Both the position numbers and the translations under genes were made by a program. This document shows, one piece after another, positions 7,919-15,757 of a stretch of 64,000 bases of DNA. The notes beneath the pieces are model-generated. The model was not told the origin of the DNA, searched no databases, and saw only the letters and a list, made by a program, of their open reading frames with translations. Where the stretch lies: positions 310,001-374,000 of the forward strand of contig NZ_SETE01000003.1 in NCBI RefSeq assembly GCF_004152935.1. Direction: 5' to 3'. How positions within the stretch are numbered: the stretch's first letter is position 1; every line of letters starts with the position of its first letter. The DNA is from Brumimicrobium glaciale (GTDB taxonomy: Bacteria > Bacteroidota > Bacteroidia > Flavobacteriales_D > Crocinitomicaceae).

Positions 7919-10072
7919 ATGAAGTATTGGTTAATTACTACTGAGTTCCCTCCTATTCATGGCGGAGGAATTAGCACTTATTGTTGGCACACAGCAAAAA
8001 TGTTTAGTGAAAAGAAGCACGAAGTAACCGTGTTTGTTAATGATTACTCAGTAAATAAAGTTTCGAAAGAAAAAGTTGAAGAGAATATTACGCTCATTCG
8101 TTTTAACCCTAATCAGGTGAAGATTGGAAGCGCTCTTGGTCATGATGCCAGGTTAGGACTTGAGTTCGCCAATATTGTAGAATTAGAAATGCAACAGTCT
8201 GGAGTTCCTGACATTCTAGAAACGCAAGATTATTTGGGTATTGGATACTATATTCTTCAAAAAAAAGCACTGTTCTACCCTTTATTTAAAGCCCTAAAGG
8301 TGGTATTAACCATGCATGCGCCAAGCTTTTTGTATTTAGACTATAACCAGGTTCCCTATTACAATTTCCCTGAGTATTGGACGGGCGAGTTTGAAAAGGC
8401 ATCTATTCGAATGGCAGATTTGGTACTGTCCCCTTCACAATACCTGATTGACCAACTTGATTCACGAATGAATCTTAAGGAAAAAAATCCTATACGCGTT
8501 TTTAATCCATACAGAAACAACTGGTCTTCTGGTGAAATCCCAACATATGATGAAGGAGATTTAGTCTTCTTTGGAAAGCTAACTCCTCAAAAAGGATGTC
8601 TCGAAATGCTTTCTTATCTAAAAGAAATGTGGGATAATGGTTTCAATAAGCCATTGACGATTATAGGAGGAGGACTCCATTTCTTCTATCCTTTTCAAGA
8701 GGATATGATTGATTATGTGAAAAAACGATATTCAACCTATATCAAAAAGGATCTAATTAAATTTGAGGGGAATATGCCACCAGAAAAATTAAAGGAGAGA
8801 CTCAAAAAAGCACATGTCATAATAACACCGAGTATCGTAGATAATTTACCTTATGCCGTATTAGAATCGATGGCATTAGGGAAAATAATTTTAGCTTCTG
8901 AGAATGGTGGTCATACTGAAATTATCAATCATGATAAAAATGGTTTCATTTTCCAACATGGTTTAAATGGTGACTTTACTAAAACACTTGAAAAAATATT
9001 ACAACTCCCTAAGGAACAAGTTCAGGAAATAGGTGTTCAAGCACAAAATGCTATTGAGGTGAACACTAATTATGAAACAGTATACATTGAAAAATTAGAA
9101 TTACTTTCTGAATTAATGAGTAACGATAAGCAGGAGGATAGTTTCTATTTTATTGAAACAGTTCAACGATCACAACATAATCAAGAACTCTTCGAAAACT
9201 CAAAAATGAGTATTGTTATTCCATATTATAATTTGGGAGAGTTTATAATGGACACTATACATTCACTCAAGAAAATTACAGTTGAAGACGTTGAAATAAT
9301 CATCGTTAATGATGGTTCTACAGATCCCAACAGCATTAAAGTTCTTGAAAAATTAAAGGAAGATAAATCAATAACAATATACAACAAACCAAATCAAGGT
9401 TTGTCGCTTGCTCGTAATTTTGGAGCGAAGAAGTCTACAGGTGATTATTTAGCATTTTTAGACGCTGATGATACAGTCAGTCCAGAATACTATGAAAGAG
9501 CTATTGAGGTACTAAAGCACTATAATAATGTCAGTTTCATAGGTTGTTGGGCTCAGTATTTTGGAGAAAGTACCGATATCTGGCCAACATTTAATCCTGA
9601 ACCACCCTATTTACTGACTCACAACATGATTAATAGCAGTGCCTTAGTGTATAAGAAAGAAGATTTCCTTTCCTTTGGTCAAAACGATCCAAATCTTGTG
9701 TATGGTATGGAAGATTATGACAGTGTAATTTCAATGGTGAAAAATGGAGCTCGAGGACTTTCATTTCCTGAATTATGGTGGCAATATCGCATTAGAAAAA
9801 ACTCAATGGCCCAGTCATTTACAAAAAATAAAGAATTGTATCTTTACCGAAAAATAAGCGAAAAGCACAAAGATTTATTCGGGAGATACGGAACTGAAAT
9901 ATCCAACCTGCTGAATCACAATGGTACTGGTATACATTTCAACAATCCAACATGGCCATTGAATTTATCGAAAGGATCAAAACTTTCTTCTTTGAGATTA
10001 GCACAAATAGTTAAGAAAAATCCTACAATGCGATTTTTGGCAAAGAAAATTTATAACAAATTAAACAAATAA
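7919..10072 (+). CDS. Bifunctional glycosyltransferase (GT4-GT2 fusion)
   Basis: 717 residues. The N-terminal half (about 1-400) is a GT-B family 4 transferase: TEFPPIHGGGISTYCW at the start, FFGKLTPQKGC at the inter-domain strand, and TPSIVDNLPYAVLESMALGK (the E-x7-E region binding the nucleotide sugar). From about residue 428 a GT-A family 2 domain begins: MSIVIPYYNLGEF, IIVNDGSTDPNS, LAFLDADDTVSPEY and MEDYDSV. The two halves presumably add successive sugars of the same repeat unit. It lies two bases after the methyltransferase gene and 13 bases before the exporter permease, so it belongs to the operon. Donor sugars and linkage are unknown. Confidence 0.88.
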   Translation: MKYWLITTEFPPIHGGGISTYCWHTAKMFSEKKHEVTVFVNDYSVNKVSKEKVEENITLIRFNPNQVKIGSALGHDARLGLEFANIVELEMQQSGVPDILETQDYLGIGYYILQKKALFYPLFKALKVVLTMHAPSFLYLDYNQVPYYNFPEYWTGEFEKASIRMADLVLSPSQYLIDQLDSRMNLKEKNPIRVFNPYRNNWSSGEIPTYDEGDLVFFGKLTPQKGCLEMLSYLKEMWDNGFNKPLTIIGGGLHFFYPFQEDMIDYVKKRYSTYIKKDLIKFEGNMPPEKLKERLKKAHVIITPSIVDNLPYAVLESMALGKIILASENGGHTEIINHDKNGFIFQHGLNGDFTKTLEKILQLPKEQVQEIGVQAQNAIEVNTNYETVYIEKLELLSELMSNDKQEDSFYFIETVQRSQHNQELFENSKMSIVIPYYNLGEFIMDTIHSLKKITVEDVEIIIVNDGSTDPNSIKVLEKLKEDKSITIYNKPNQGLSLARNFGAKKSTGDYLAFLDADDTVSPEYYERAIEVLKHYNNVSFIGCWAQYFGESTDIWPTFNPEPPYLLTHNMINSSALVYKKEDFLSFGQNDPNLVYGMEDYDSVISMVKNGARGLSFPELWWQYRIRKNSMAQSFTKNKELYLYRKISEKHKDLFGRYGTEISNLLNHNGTGIHFNNPTWPLNLSKGSKLSSLRLAQIVKKNPTMRFLAKKIYNKLNK

Positions 10073-10085
10073 TATATAGTTTATT

Positions 10086-10874
10086 ATGGGAAGCAATGCA
10101 GCTAATGCACAATTGACAAAGAAAAATCGTTGGGAACGAATTTGGCTTCTGGCAAAAATTGAATTTAAACTCAGGTATTATGAAAATAGACTGGGACTAT
10201 TGTGGGCCTTACTCAAACCACTAATGCAATTGGCAATATATTTTATTGCCTTTAAAATAGTCATGCGAAATAATATCGAAAATTTCGCTATTTATTTGTT
10301 TGCAGGTATCATTGTATGGCAGTTTTTTGTTGAAACTACTGGAGGGTTAATCAATATTCTTAAGACGAAAAAGTATTTATACGAATACTCCAATATGTCT
10401 AAAATAGAAATTTATCTAGCGAGTTTAATTAGTGCTTCTTTAGGGTTTGCTTTTAATTTCTTCATACTAATCCTTTTCTTAATTATTGGAGGAATTGATT
10501 TAGGTTGGAACTTAATTTACTTTCCTTTAATATTCATATCCTTATTTATTTTTTGCTTTGGTGTAGCCTTAATTCTCTCAAATCTTTACTTAAAGGTTAA
10601 AGACATCAATCAGTTCTGGCCATTAATTTCACAGTTTTTAATGTGGCTTTCCCCTATCTTTTTAAGCTTCGAGGCTTTGAAAAACAACATCCCATACATC
10701 AGCTACTTAAATCCTTTGTTTGGCTATATATCAACCTTCAGAGATGTAGTAATGTATAATATCAAACCTGATTTTACACTGGTATTAATAAACTTTGCAC
10801 ATGCAATTATCGCATTATTTTTAGGTTTAATTTTATTAAGAGTTTTTGGTAAACGAGCGTCTGAATTATTATAA
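10086..10874 (+). CDS. wzm: Polysaccharide ABC exporter, permease subunit (Wzm type)
   Basis: 262 residues, ABC-2 type membrane protein with about six hydrophobic segments. The N-terminal WERIWLLAKIEFKLRYY amphipathic stretch and RLGLLWALLKPLMQ are typical of Wzm/TagG/KpsM permeases. It would form the inner-membrane channel for undecaprenyl-linked O-polysaccharide, paired with the ATPase encoded next (start four bases after this stop). It follows the last glycosyltransferase by 13 bases. Assignment to polysaccharide export rather than another ABC-2 substrate rests on the operon context and the paired Wzt-like ATPase. Confidence 0.88.
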   Translation: MGSNAANAQLTKKNRWERIWLLAKIEFKLRYYENRLGLLWALLKPLMQLAIYFIAFKIVMRNNIENFAIYLFAGIIVWQFFVETTGGLINILKTKKYLYEYSNMSKIEIYLASLISASLGFAFNFFILILFLIIGGIDLGWNLIYFPLIFISLFIFCFGVALILSNLYLKVKDINQFWPLISQFLMWLSPIFLSFEALKNNIPYISYLNPLFGYISTFRDVVMYNIKPDFTLVLINFAHAIIALFLGLILLRVFGKRASELL

Positions 10875-10878
10875 TAAT

Positions 10879-11613
10879 ATGAATAAAGAAATATCTATAC
10901 AACTATCAAACGTTAGTAAAACATTTAGAACTTCTAGCAAATCGTTCTCAACTTTAAGAGATCGATTAATCAATTTTTACAAAAAGAATGAGGTAAAAAC
11001 AATAAAGGCATTAAAGGAAATCAATTTAGAAATACACGCTGGTGAAACCATTGGTGTAATCGGTAGAAACGGAAGTGGAAAATCAACACTAACAAAAATA
11101 ATGTCAGGGACTTTTATTCCTGATCGAGGAGGTCAAGTCATTAAAAACGGTACATCCTTATTATTGAATTTGGGTGTTGGATTTAGCCACGAATTAACGG
11201 CACGCGAAAATATTTATGTCAATGGTTCAACTCTAGGATTGCGAATCAGTGAAATTGATGAACTTTTTTATGAAATACTAGAGTTTTCAGAATTAGAAGA
11301 TTTTAAGGACACTAAAATCAAATACTTTTCAAGTGGTATGATTCAGCGTTTATCTTTTTCTATTGCAATTTTTGCTAAAGCTGATATCATCTTTTTAGAT
11401 GAGGTTTTTGCTGTAGGTGATAATAAATTTAGAAAGAAAGCAACAGAAGCGTTAAAACAAAACTGGCTAAAAAATAGAACCTCAATTATCGTTTCACACA
11501 GTACAGGTGTCATTAAGGAACATTGTGATCGTACAATTTTATTACACAAAGGAGAATTGATATTTTTCGGTGAAACAGAAAAAGCCTTAGCAATGTATGA
11601 AGAACTAGAATGA
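10879..11613 (+). CDS. wzt: Polysaccharide ABC exporter, ATP-binding subunit (Wzt type)
   Basis: About 244 residues from the ATG at 10879; a TTG 33 bases further upstream is in frame but lies inside the permease gene and is less likely. Walker A is GRNGSGKST, the signature motif is FSSGMIQRLSFS and Walker B is ADIIFLDEVFAVGD, the EVFAVGD form typical of polysaccharide/teichoic-acid exporters. It powers export through the upstream permease. It ends soon after the nucleotide-binding domain, so it lacks the C-terminal carbohydrate-binding domain that some Wzt proteins use to recognise a terminal cap. It is the last gene of the operon; the next sequence is the degraded yjbQ region in the other orientation. 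Confidence 0.9.
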   Translation: MNKEISIQLSNVSKTFRTSSKSFSTLRDRLINFYKKNEVKTIKALKEINLEIHAGETIGVIGRNGSGKSTLTKIMSGTFIPDRGGQVIKNGTSLLLNLGVGFSHELTARENIYVNGSTLGLRISEIDELFYEILEFSELEDFKDTKIKYFSSGMIQRLSFSIAIFAKADIIFLDEVFAVGDNKFRKKATEALKQNWLKNRTSIIVSHSTGVIKEHCDRTILLHKGELIFFGETEKALAMYEELE

Positions 11614-11648
11614 CTAAAGATGAATGAATTTCATTCAATGACCCTCTC

Positions 11649-12040
11649 CTAACTCGTCCCCATCGCAGTCAACACTAGTCTTCTTGTTCCTCCATGATTT
11701 CTGTGTTCACGAAAATAAATGTCTTGCCAGGTTCCTAAGTTTAAAGCGCCATTCCTAGTTGGTATTTGAACAGAACGCACCTATAAAGATGATTTTATAT
11801 GCGCTTACAAATCGCCACTCCATTCATAATCACGTTTATTTGACAGGTGCATTTTATGGAACAAATTTGTTAAAGTGTCTCACAAAGTCCACACGAACTG
11901 TTGGATCTGCATTTTCATTAATTGCTAATCCTGCTGACGTATGCTTAATGAACACCTGTAAAGCTCTAGTTTTGTATTTGCGCAAAACCCATGCATTAGC
12001 ATGTATGCTTTGCAAAGCGTCCCTAACAACTCTCAATGAA
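11649..12040 (-). pseudogene. yjbQ: Degraded yjbQ/UPF0047 gene
   Basis: Two reading frames on the minus strand together give recognisable YjbQ family sequence. The upstream part reads LQVFIKHTSAGLAINENADP and VRVDFVRHFNKFVP (family core HTSAxLxINENADPxVRxDF), then meets a stop. In another frame the C-terminal part reads AHIKSSL, a stop, SVQIPTRNGALNLGTWQ, then REHRNHGGTRR and a natural end. At least one frameshift and two in-frame stops make it non-functional. The normal N-terminus is not recognisable; a sequence resembling half of an interspersed GGGACG-type palindrome lies there. The group II intron ends about 35 bases upstream. Confidence 0.88.
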
Positions 12041-12073
12041 GTACTTTCTTTAAACTACATCCAACAATCCCAA

Positions 12074-13975
12074 ATCGAGTAGGAAGCTAGGGATTATTTC
12101 CCTAGCTGTCCTCTCACACCACCGTGCATACCGTTCGGTACACGGCGGTTCTTCAATTTACAATCCTCACTTTTAGGTAATAATCAGAGAGAAAGACATA
12201 ACCCGATACTTTCAGACGCTCTCTTGTAATCGTAGTTGACAAGATAAAACTCTTGGACGTATGCCAATAACTTTTCCTTGTGTTTGCCCACTCATACGCT
12301 TTCGATTTCTTAACTCCGAGCTTGATGAGATTGGCTATTTTGGTTCTTATTCGTTTCCATTGTTTCCAAATTACCATCCGCAGTCGCCTGCGATACCATT
12401 CATCTATACGAAGTAGAATACTCTTCATATCAGCCCACTTAAAATAATTAATCCAACCCTTAATATATTGGGATAAAGACTCCTTACGTCTCTCATTTCC
12501 CCATCCGTTACTCCTTGATGTTAGCTCTTTTAACTTGGCTTTCATCTTGGCGATACTTTTAGGATGAACTCTTAATCTACACTCACCTCTAAATTTATAA
12601 AAGGAATACCCAAGAAATTTAACCCCTCGGATTGATGTAGTTTGGCTCTTTTCACGATTGACTTTCAAGAATAGCTTGTTTTCTATGAAGTTTGTAATGC
12701 TTTCCATTACTCGATTACTACTTCGCTTACTCTTACATAAAATCAGAAAATCATCTGCATATCGAACAAATTTATGTCCTCTATGCTCTAACTCTTTGTC
12801 CAATTCATTGAGCATAATATTGCTCAACAATGGACTCAATGGTCCGCCCTGTCGTACTCCCTCTTTAGTTGGCTCAAAAGTTTGACCTACTCGAACACCA
12901 CCATTTAGATAATGATGTATCAACGACACAACTCGATTATCTTTAACTGCTCGTGAAAGCAGTTCTATCAGCTTGCTATGATTTACTGTGTCAAAGAACT
13001 TTTCTAAGTCCATATCTACAACGTAATTATAACCTTTTGATATGTACTTCTTACACTTTTCCAGTGCTTGATGAGCATTGCGTTTTGGTCTAAACCCAAA
13101 ACTATGAGCCGAAAATTGGGGTTCGTAAAGTTTACTTAGTTCTTGAGATATGGCCTGCTGGATTACTCTGTCCACTACCGTGGGAATACCCAGATTTCGC
13201 TTCTTACCTCCATCTTTCGGTATCTCTACTCTGCGTACCGCATCGGGGCGGTATTTACCGTTCAGTATACTTTCTATTAGACTATCTTTATGTTGGACAA
13301 GATAATCGCTAAGCGATTCGACTTTCATCTCGTCAACTCCTGAGGCTCCATTATTTTGCTTTACCTTTTTGTAAGCTAAATTAAGATTCGTAGGAGATAG
13401 TATCATTTCTAATAAATCATATCCTGTTTCATTTGGATTGTTGATGCGGTTGTTTTCGGTTATCCACATGAAAGTCTGCCCTCCAACATAGCCTTCGGAT
13501 TCCGTCCTATTCTTTTGTTTAGAGGTCTTTGATTTTTCAAAGATTTTCTGCTTTCTTCCTTTCATTAAGTAACTGTCATTTACTACACATCTAATCGAGT
13601 TCTACCCTTCCTAAATGTAGTCGACACTTAGTACTATGGCTTCTGCTGACTCCTGACAGCAACTGTTGTCCGTGCTTCATACTTTGTTTTCACACGTCTA
13701 TCAGACCTCCCGTGGTAAGGTAATTCACTTTCACTCCATGTCCCCGCCATATTTACATCCCGTTGTCTGTGCAATCTTTGGACTTTGACATGTGTTGGAG
13801 TCTCATCCCAACGGTTATGCCTAATATGATTCGTATTCCTCGGGGCAGAGTTTTGCTTCCAACTTCCTTCAGATTCCACCTCGCGATGGACACCCTTGTC
13901 TTCAGCTAATGGTTGGCGATCACAAACCCCCATAGTGAACTTTCATCACCTAGTTAATTACCATGCACGGCACAC
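12074..13975 (-). mobile_element. Group II intron (complete, with reverse transcriptase)
   Basis: The minus strand has a typical bacterial group II intron outline. The 5' end is GTGTGCCGTGCATGG at 13975, followed by a structured leader of about 400 nt, the reverse transcriptase gene, then a domain V-like hairpin (12118-12150; AACCGCCGTGTACC pairing with GGTATGCACGGTGGT) and a domain VI-like stem (12085-12107; AGCTAGGGA with TCCCTAGCT). The 3' end is placed at CTACTCGAT, about 12074. Length is about 1.9 kb. The 5' end lies three bases past the T-run of a terminator hairpin, the insertion habit of class C introns. Boundaries are judged by eye, with an uncertainty of a few bases at the 3' end. 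Confidence 0.88.
12153..13565 (-). CDS. ltrA: Group II intron reverse transcriptase/maturase
   Basis: 470 residues, the intron-encoded protein. Reverse transcriptase blocks are clear: RNLGIPTVVDRVIQQAI, FGFRPKRNAHQAL, VVDMDLEKFFDTVNH, EGVRQGGPLSPLLSN and the catalytic FVRYADDFLIL near residue 268. The C-terminal third is the group II maturase (X) domain (YIKGWINYFKWAD, WKQWKRIRTK, EWANTRKSYW). There is no HNH endonuclease domain after it, so target-primed reverse transcription would need a nascent-strand primer, as in class C introns. All conserved blocks are present without stops, so the protein appears intact. It lies wholly within the intron and is probably translated from intron RNA. Confidence 0.95.
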   Translation of the reverse strand: MKGRKQKIFEKSKTSKQKNRTESEGYVGGQTFMWITENNRINNPNETGYDLLEMILSPTNLNLAYKKVKQNNGASGVDEMKVESLSDYLVQHKDSLIESILNGKYRPDAVRRVEIPKDGGKKRNLGIPTVVDRVIQQAISQELSKLYEPQFSAHSFGFRPKRNAHQALEKCKKYISKGYNYVVDMDLEKFFDTVNHSKLIELLSRAVKDNRVVSLIHHYLNGGVRVGQTFEPTKEGVRQGGPLSPLLSNIMLNELDKELEHRGHKFVRYADDFLILCKSKRSSNRVMESITNFIENKLFLKVNREKSQTTSIRGVKFLGYSFYKFRGECRLRVHPKSIAKMKAKLKELTSRSNGWGNERRKESLSQYIKGWINYFKWADMKSILLRIDEWYRRRLRMVIWKQWKRIRTKIANLIKLGVKKSKAYEWANTRKSYWHTSKSFILSTTITRERLKVSGYVFLSDYYLKVRIVN

Positions 13976-13977
13976 AA

Positions 13978-14010
13978 CAAAAAAGCCTGCATTGATTTAC
14001 AACACAGGCT
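13978..14010 (-). terminator. Rho-independent terminator immediately upstream of the intron
   Basis: On the minus strand AGCCTG and CAGGCT arms (14005-14010 and 13984-13989) are followed by six T, then GTT and the intron 5' end. It would have terminated the gene whose last codons remain at 14040-14110. Its position fits a class C intron target. Confidence 0.75.
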
Positions 14011-14039
14011 CATTCATTACCTCTCTAAATTCCAAAATC

Positions 14040-14110
14040 TTACTTCTGTAATTTTGCGTTTTTCTTTTTTAATTCTTCAAGTTTTATTTCTAACGAAGTA
14101 ATCAGATCTT
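14040..14110 (-). pseudogene. C-terminal relic of an unknown, probably coiled-coil gene
   Basis: A minus-strand frame gives about 23 codons (EDLITSLEIKLEELKKKN, then AKLQK and a stop) directly ahead of a terminator hairpin. Upstream the frame meets a stop almost at once and the sequence switches to the opposite-strand metallopeptidase fragment. It looks like the surviving tail of a gene cut by a deletion. The parent gene is not identifiable; coiled-coil ends of this kind occur in many proteins. Confidence 0.4.
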
Positions 14111-14114
14111 CAAT

Positions 14115-14403
14115 GATTTATACGAAAAGAATAAAACCATAACAGCACAATTTGATAGGCAATCATCAAGGTTTAAACACAGATGGATGGACAAACGTTG
14201 GGGAAGTTGTGATAAAAAATGGCGGAATACATCTTAATCTAGAGCTCATTAAAGCACCGAAAAAGTGTATCGAATATGTTTTGGTGCATGAACTATGTCA
14301 CTTGGTGCATCATGACCATAGTAAAGCATTTTATGAGTTGTTGGAGAAGCTTTATCCTGATTGGAGAAAGACGAAGATTAGGTTAGAGAAATTGATGGTG
14401 TGA
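14115..14403 (+). pseudogene. YgjP/DUF45-type metallopeptidase fragment (frameshifted, N-terminus missing)
   Basis: The part from about 14200 reads IHLNLELIKAPKKCIEYV, then VHELCHLVHHDHSKAF with the zinc motif HELCH, and ends in PDWRKTKIRLEKLMV, a good match to the C-terminal half of YgjP-like (DUF45/M48-type) peptidases. The preceding conserved block RWMDKRWGSCDKK is present but in another frame; the switch falls in a run of A (about 14214-14219), consistent with loss of one base. The usual 130 or so N-terminal residues are absent. An open frame starting at 14152 exists but begins with unrelated translation, so the gene is judged broken. Confidence 0.75.
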
Positions 14404-14739
14404 TTGGACTTTAACTCCACCTCTTTCTCACTCTGAAATAATATATTCCTCAAAAAACAAAAAAAACATTTTATCTCTTTGAATAACATTAATGATGTCA
14501 GTTACATCCATCATTAACACCCCGTAAGTAAGCTGATGATAGATAAAAATATCATATATTCTACTCTGGTTTTTTTCTTCTGCTCTCCTCTCTTTTTCTC
14601 ACTTTGAAAAACCTTCACCTCTTTTGTGTTTGCAAAACGTCCCTACCCGTACTCATGAGAAATTAATTAAAACCATTTTCCTAAAAAGCAAAAAAGGCAC
14701 GTTATTTCTAACGTGCCTTTTACAATTAGTAAAAATATT
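14404..14739. other. Intergenic stretch without a gene
   Basis: No credible coding frame on either strand. It holds a half-palindrome TTTGCAAAACGTCCCTAC (about 14631-14648), resembling a sequence at 12010-12026, and the terminator hairpin at 14693-14720. Confidence 0.5.
14693..14720 (-). terminator. Terminator of the ice-binding lipoprotein gene
   Basis: Arms AAAGGCACGTTA and TAACGTGCCTTT around a four-base loop, flanked by A-rich sequence on the left that gives a T-run on the minus strand. It sits 20 bases past the stop of the minus-strand gene. Confidence 0.8.
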
Positions 14740-15558
14740 CTAATGCTCTACCACAGTATTCCCTTCTAGGCTCACAGCTGCTATTCTTGCCAATAATCTA
14801 CCATCAACTGTTGCTCCAGTCTTTAATGATATAGATTGATCTGCTAGAATACTACCTTTAAAAACAGATGTTGTTCCTAAAGTTGCTGAAGTACCTACTT
14901 GCCAAAAAATATTAGAAGCCAATGCTCCTCCACTCAAAATAACTTGTCTACCTGATGTTACGTTAAGCGCAGATGCTATCTGTATAATAAACACCGCATT
15001 TGGATTACCTAATGCGTCTATAGTTAAGTCACCTGAGGAAATTTCAAGAGAACCACTAGATTTATAAAGACCTGGTGTAAGTGTTAATCCACCAATATTT
15101 CCTGCTAAAAGCACCATATCTGTAGCTGTTCTTCCCGCTGCGTCATTATAAGCTGTCGTTAAATCTCCTTTTGCTGATGTTAAAACAGATGGCGTTGGAC
15201 TTGTATAATTTGATGCGTACAAAGAACCTGTTACCTCAGCAGCTGTTGACGATGTTCCATCAGTAGATAAAACCAAAGAGAACCCTGTAAGAAATGAACC
15301 CGCTGCTGGACTTAATCCTATGTCTCCTGTAATAGCCGATGTTGGTACATTTGAAACTTGAGATCCTGCTAGTATTACATAGTTCCCTGCCGATGCAAGA
15401 TTCACAGGAAGATGCTCTGTCGTTTGTGCTGTAATTACATTCGTGTTAGACCCACCTCCTGAAGGTTCGGAAGGATTTGGTTTATTGTCATCTTTTGAAC
15501 AACCTGCAATAACAACAGCCGTTAAAGCAATTGTTGTCAATATTGTTTTCATTTTCAT
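14740..15558 (-). CDS. Ice-binding (DUF3494) lipoprotein
   Basis: 272 residues. The N-terminus is a lipoprotein signal with lipobox VIAGC (Cys about 20), then a Ser/Gly/Pro/Asn linker (about 24-42). From about residue 55 it matches the DUF3494 ice-binding family: LASAGNYVILAGSQVSNVP, SAITGDIGLSP, DAAGRTATDMVLLAGNIGGL, TLTPGLYKSSGSLEI and IFWQVGTSATLGT, a right-handed beta-helix with an ice-binding face in characterised members. It would be anchored in the outer membrane or exposed on the surface. Families like this inhibit ice recrystallisation or attach cells to ice; many non-polar Bacteroidota also carry DUF3494 proteins, so actual ice activity is not proven. It is a single gene with its own terminator. 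Confidence 0.88.
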   Translation of the reverse strand: MKMKTILTTIALTAVVIAGCSKDDNKPNPSEPSGGGSNTNVITAQTTEHLPVNLASAGNYVILAGSQVSNVPTSAITGDIGLSPAAGSFLTGFSLVLSTDGTSSTAAEVTGSLYASNYTSPTPSVLTSAKGDLTTAYNDAAGRTATDMVLLAGNIGGLTLTPGLYKSSGSLEISSGDLTIDALGNPNAVFIIQIASALNVTSGRQVILSGGALASNIFWQVGTSATLGTTSVFKGSILADQSISLKTGATVDGRLLARIAAVSLEGNTVVEH

Positions 15559-15710
15559 ATCTGTAAAAATTTAACTTGCGCTACTGGCGTTCAGTTGTGA
15601 ATCATTTCACATAGTAAAGTTGAATCTTTTTAAATTAGCAAACACTAATAGTAAAATCTATTTATACTTTAATAACATTAAAATCTATAATCTAGTTTAC
15701 TAAAAATCAA

Positions 15711-15734
15711 AAGCACAAACCATTAGTTTGTGCT
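15711..15734 (-). terminator. Terminator of the OmpA lipoprotein gene
   Basis: Arms AAGCACAAAC and GTTTGTGCTT around a four-base loop; on the minus strand followed by a T-rich stretch. Located 24 bases past the ompA-like stop. Confidence 0.7.
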
Positions 15735-15757
15735 TCTGCAATAATATAAACAATTAC

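Noticed and set aside
11759-12082. 107-codon + strand gene
   Set aside because: It is antisense to the recognisable yjbQ relic; the family match is on the minus strand.
13634-13933. 99-codon gene upstream of the reverse transcriptase
   Set aside because: It overlaps the structured 5' part of the intron RNA, and its translation looks random.
14152-14403. Intact small metallopeptidase gene
   Set aside because: The conserved RWGSC block just upstream is in another frame and the N-terminal half is missing, so this is a broken gene and not a natural short one.
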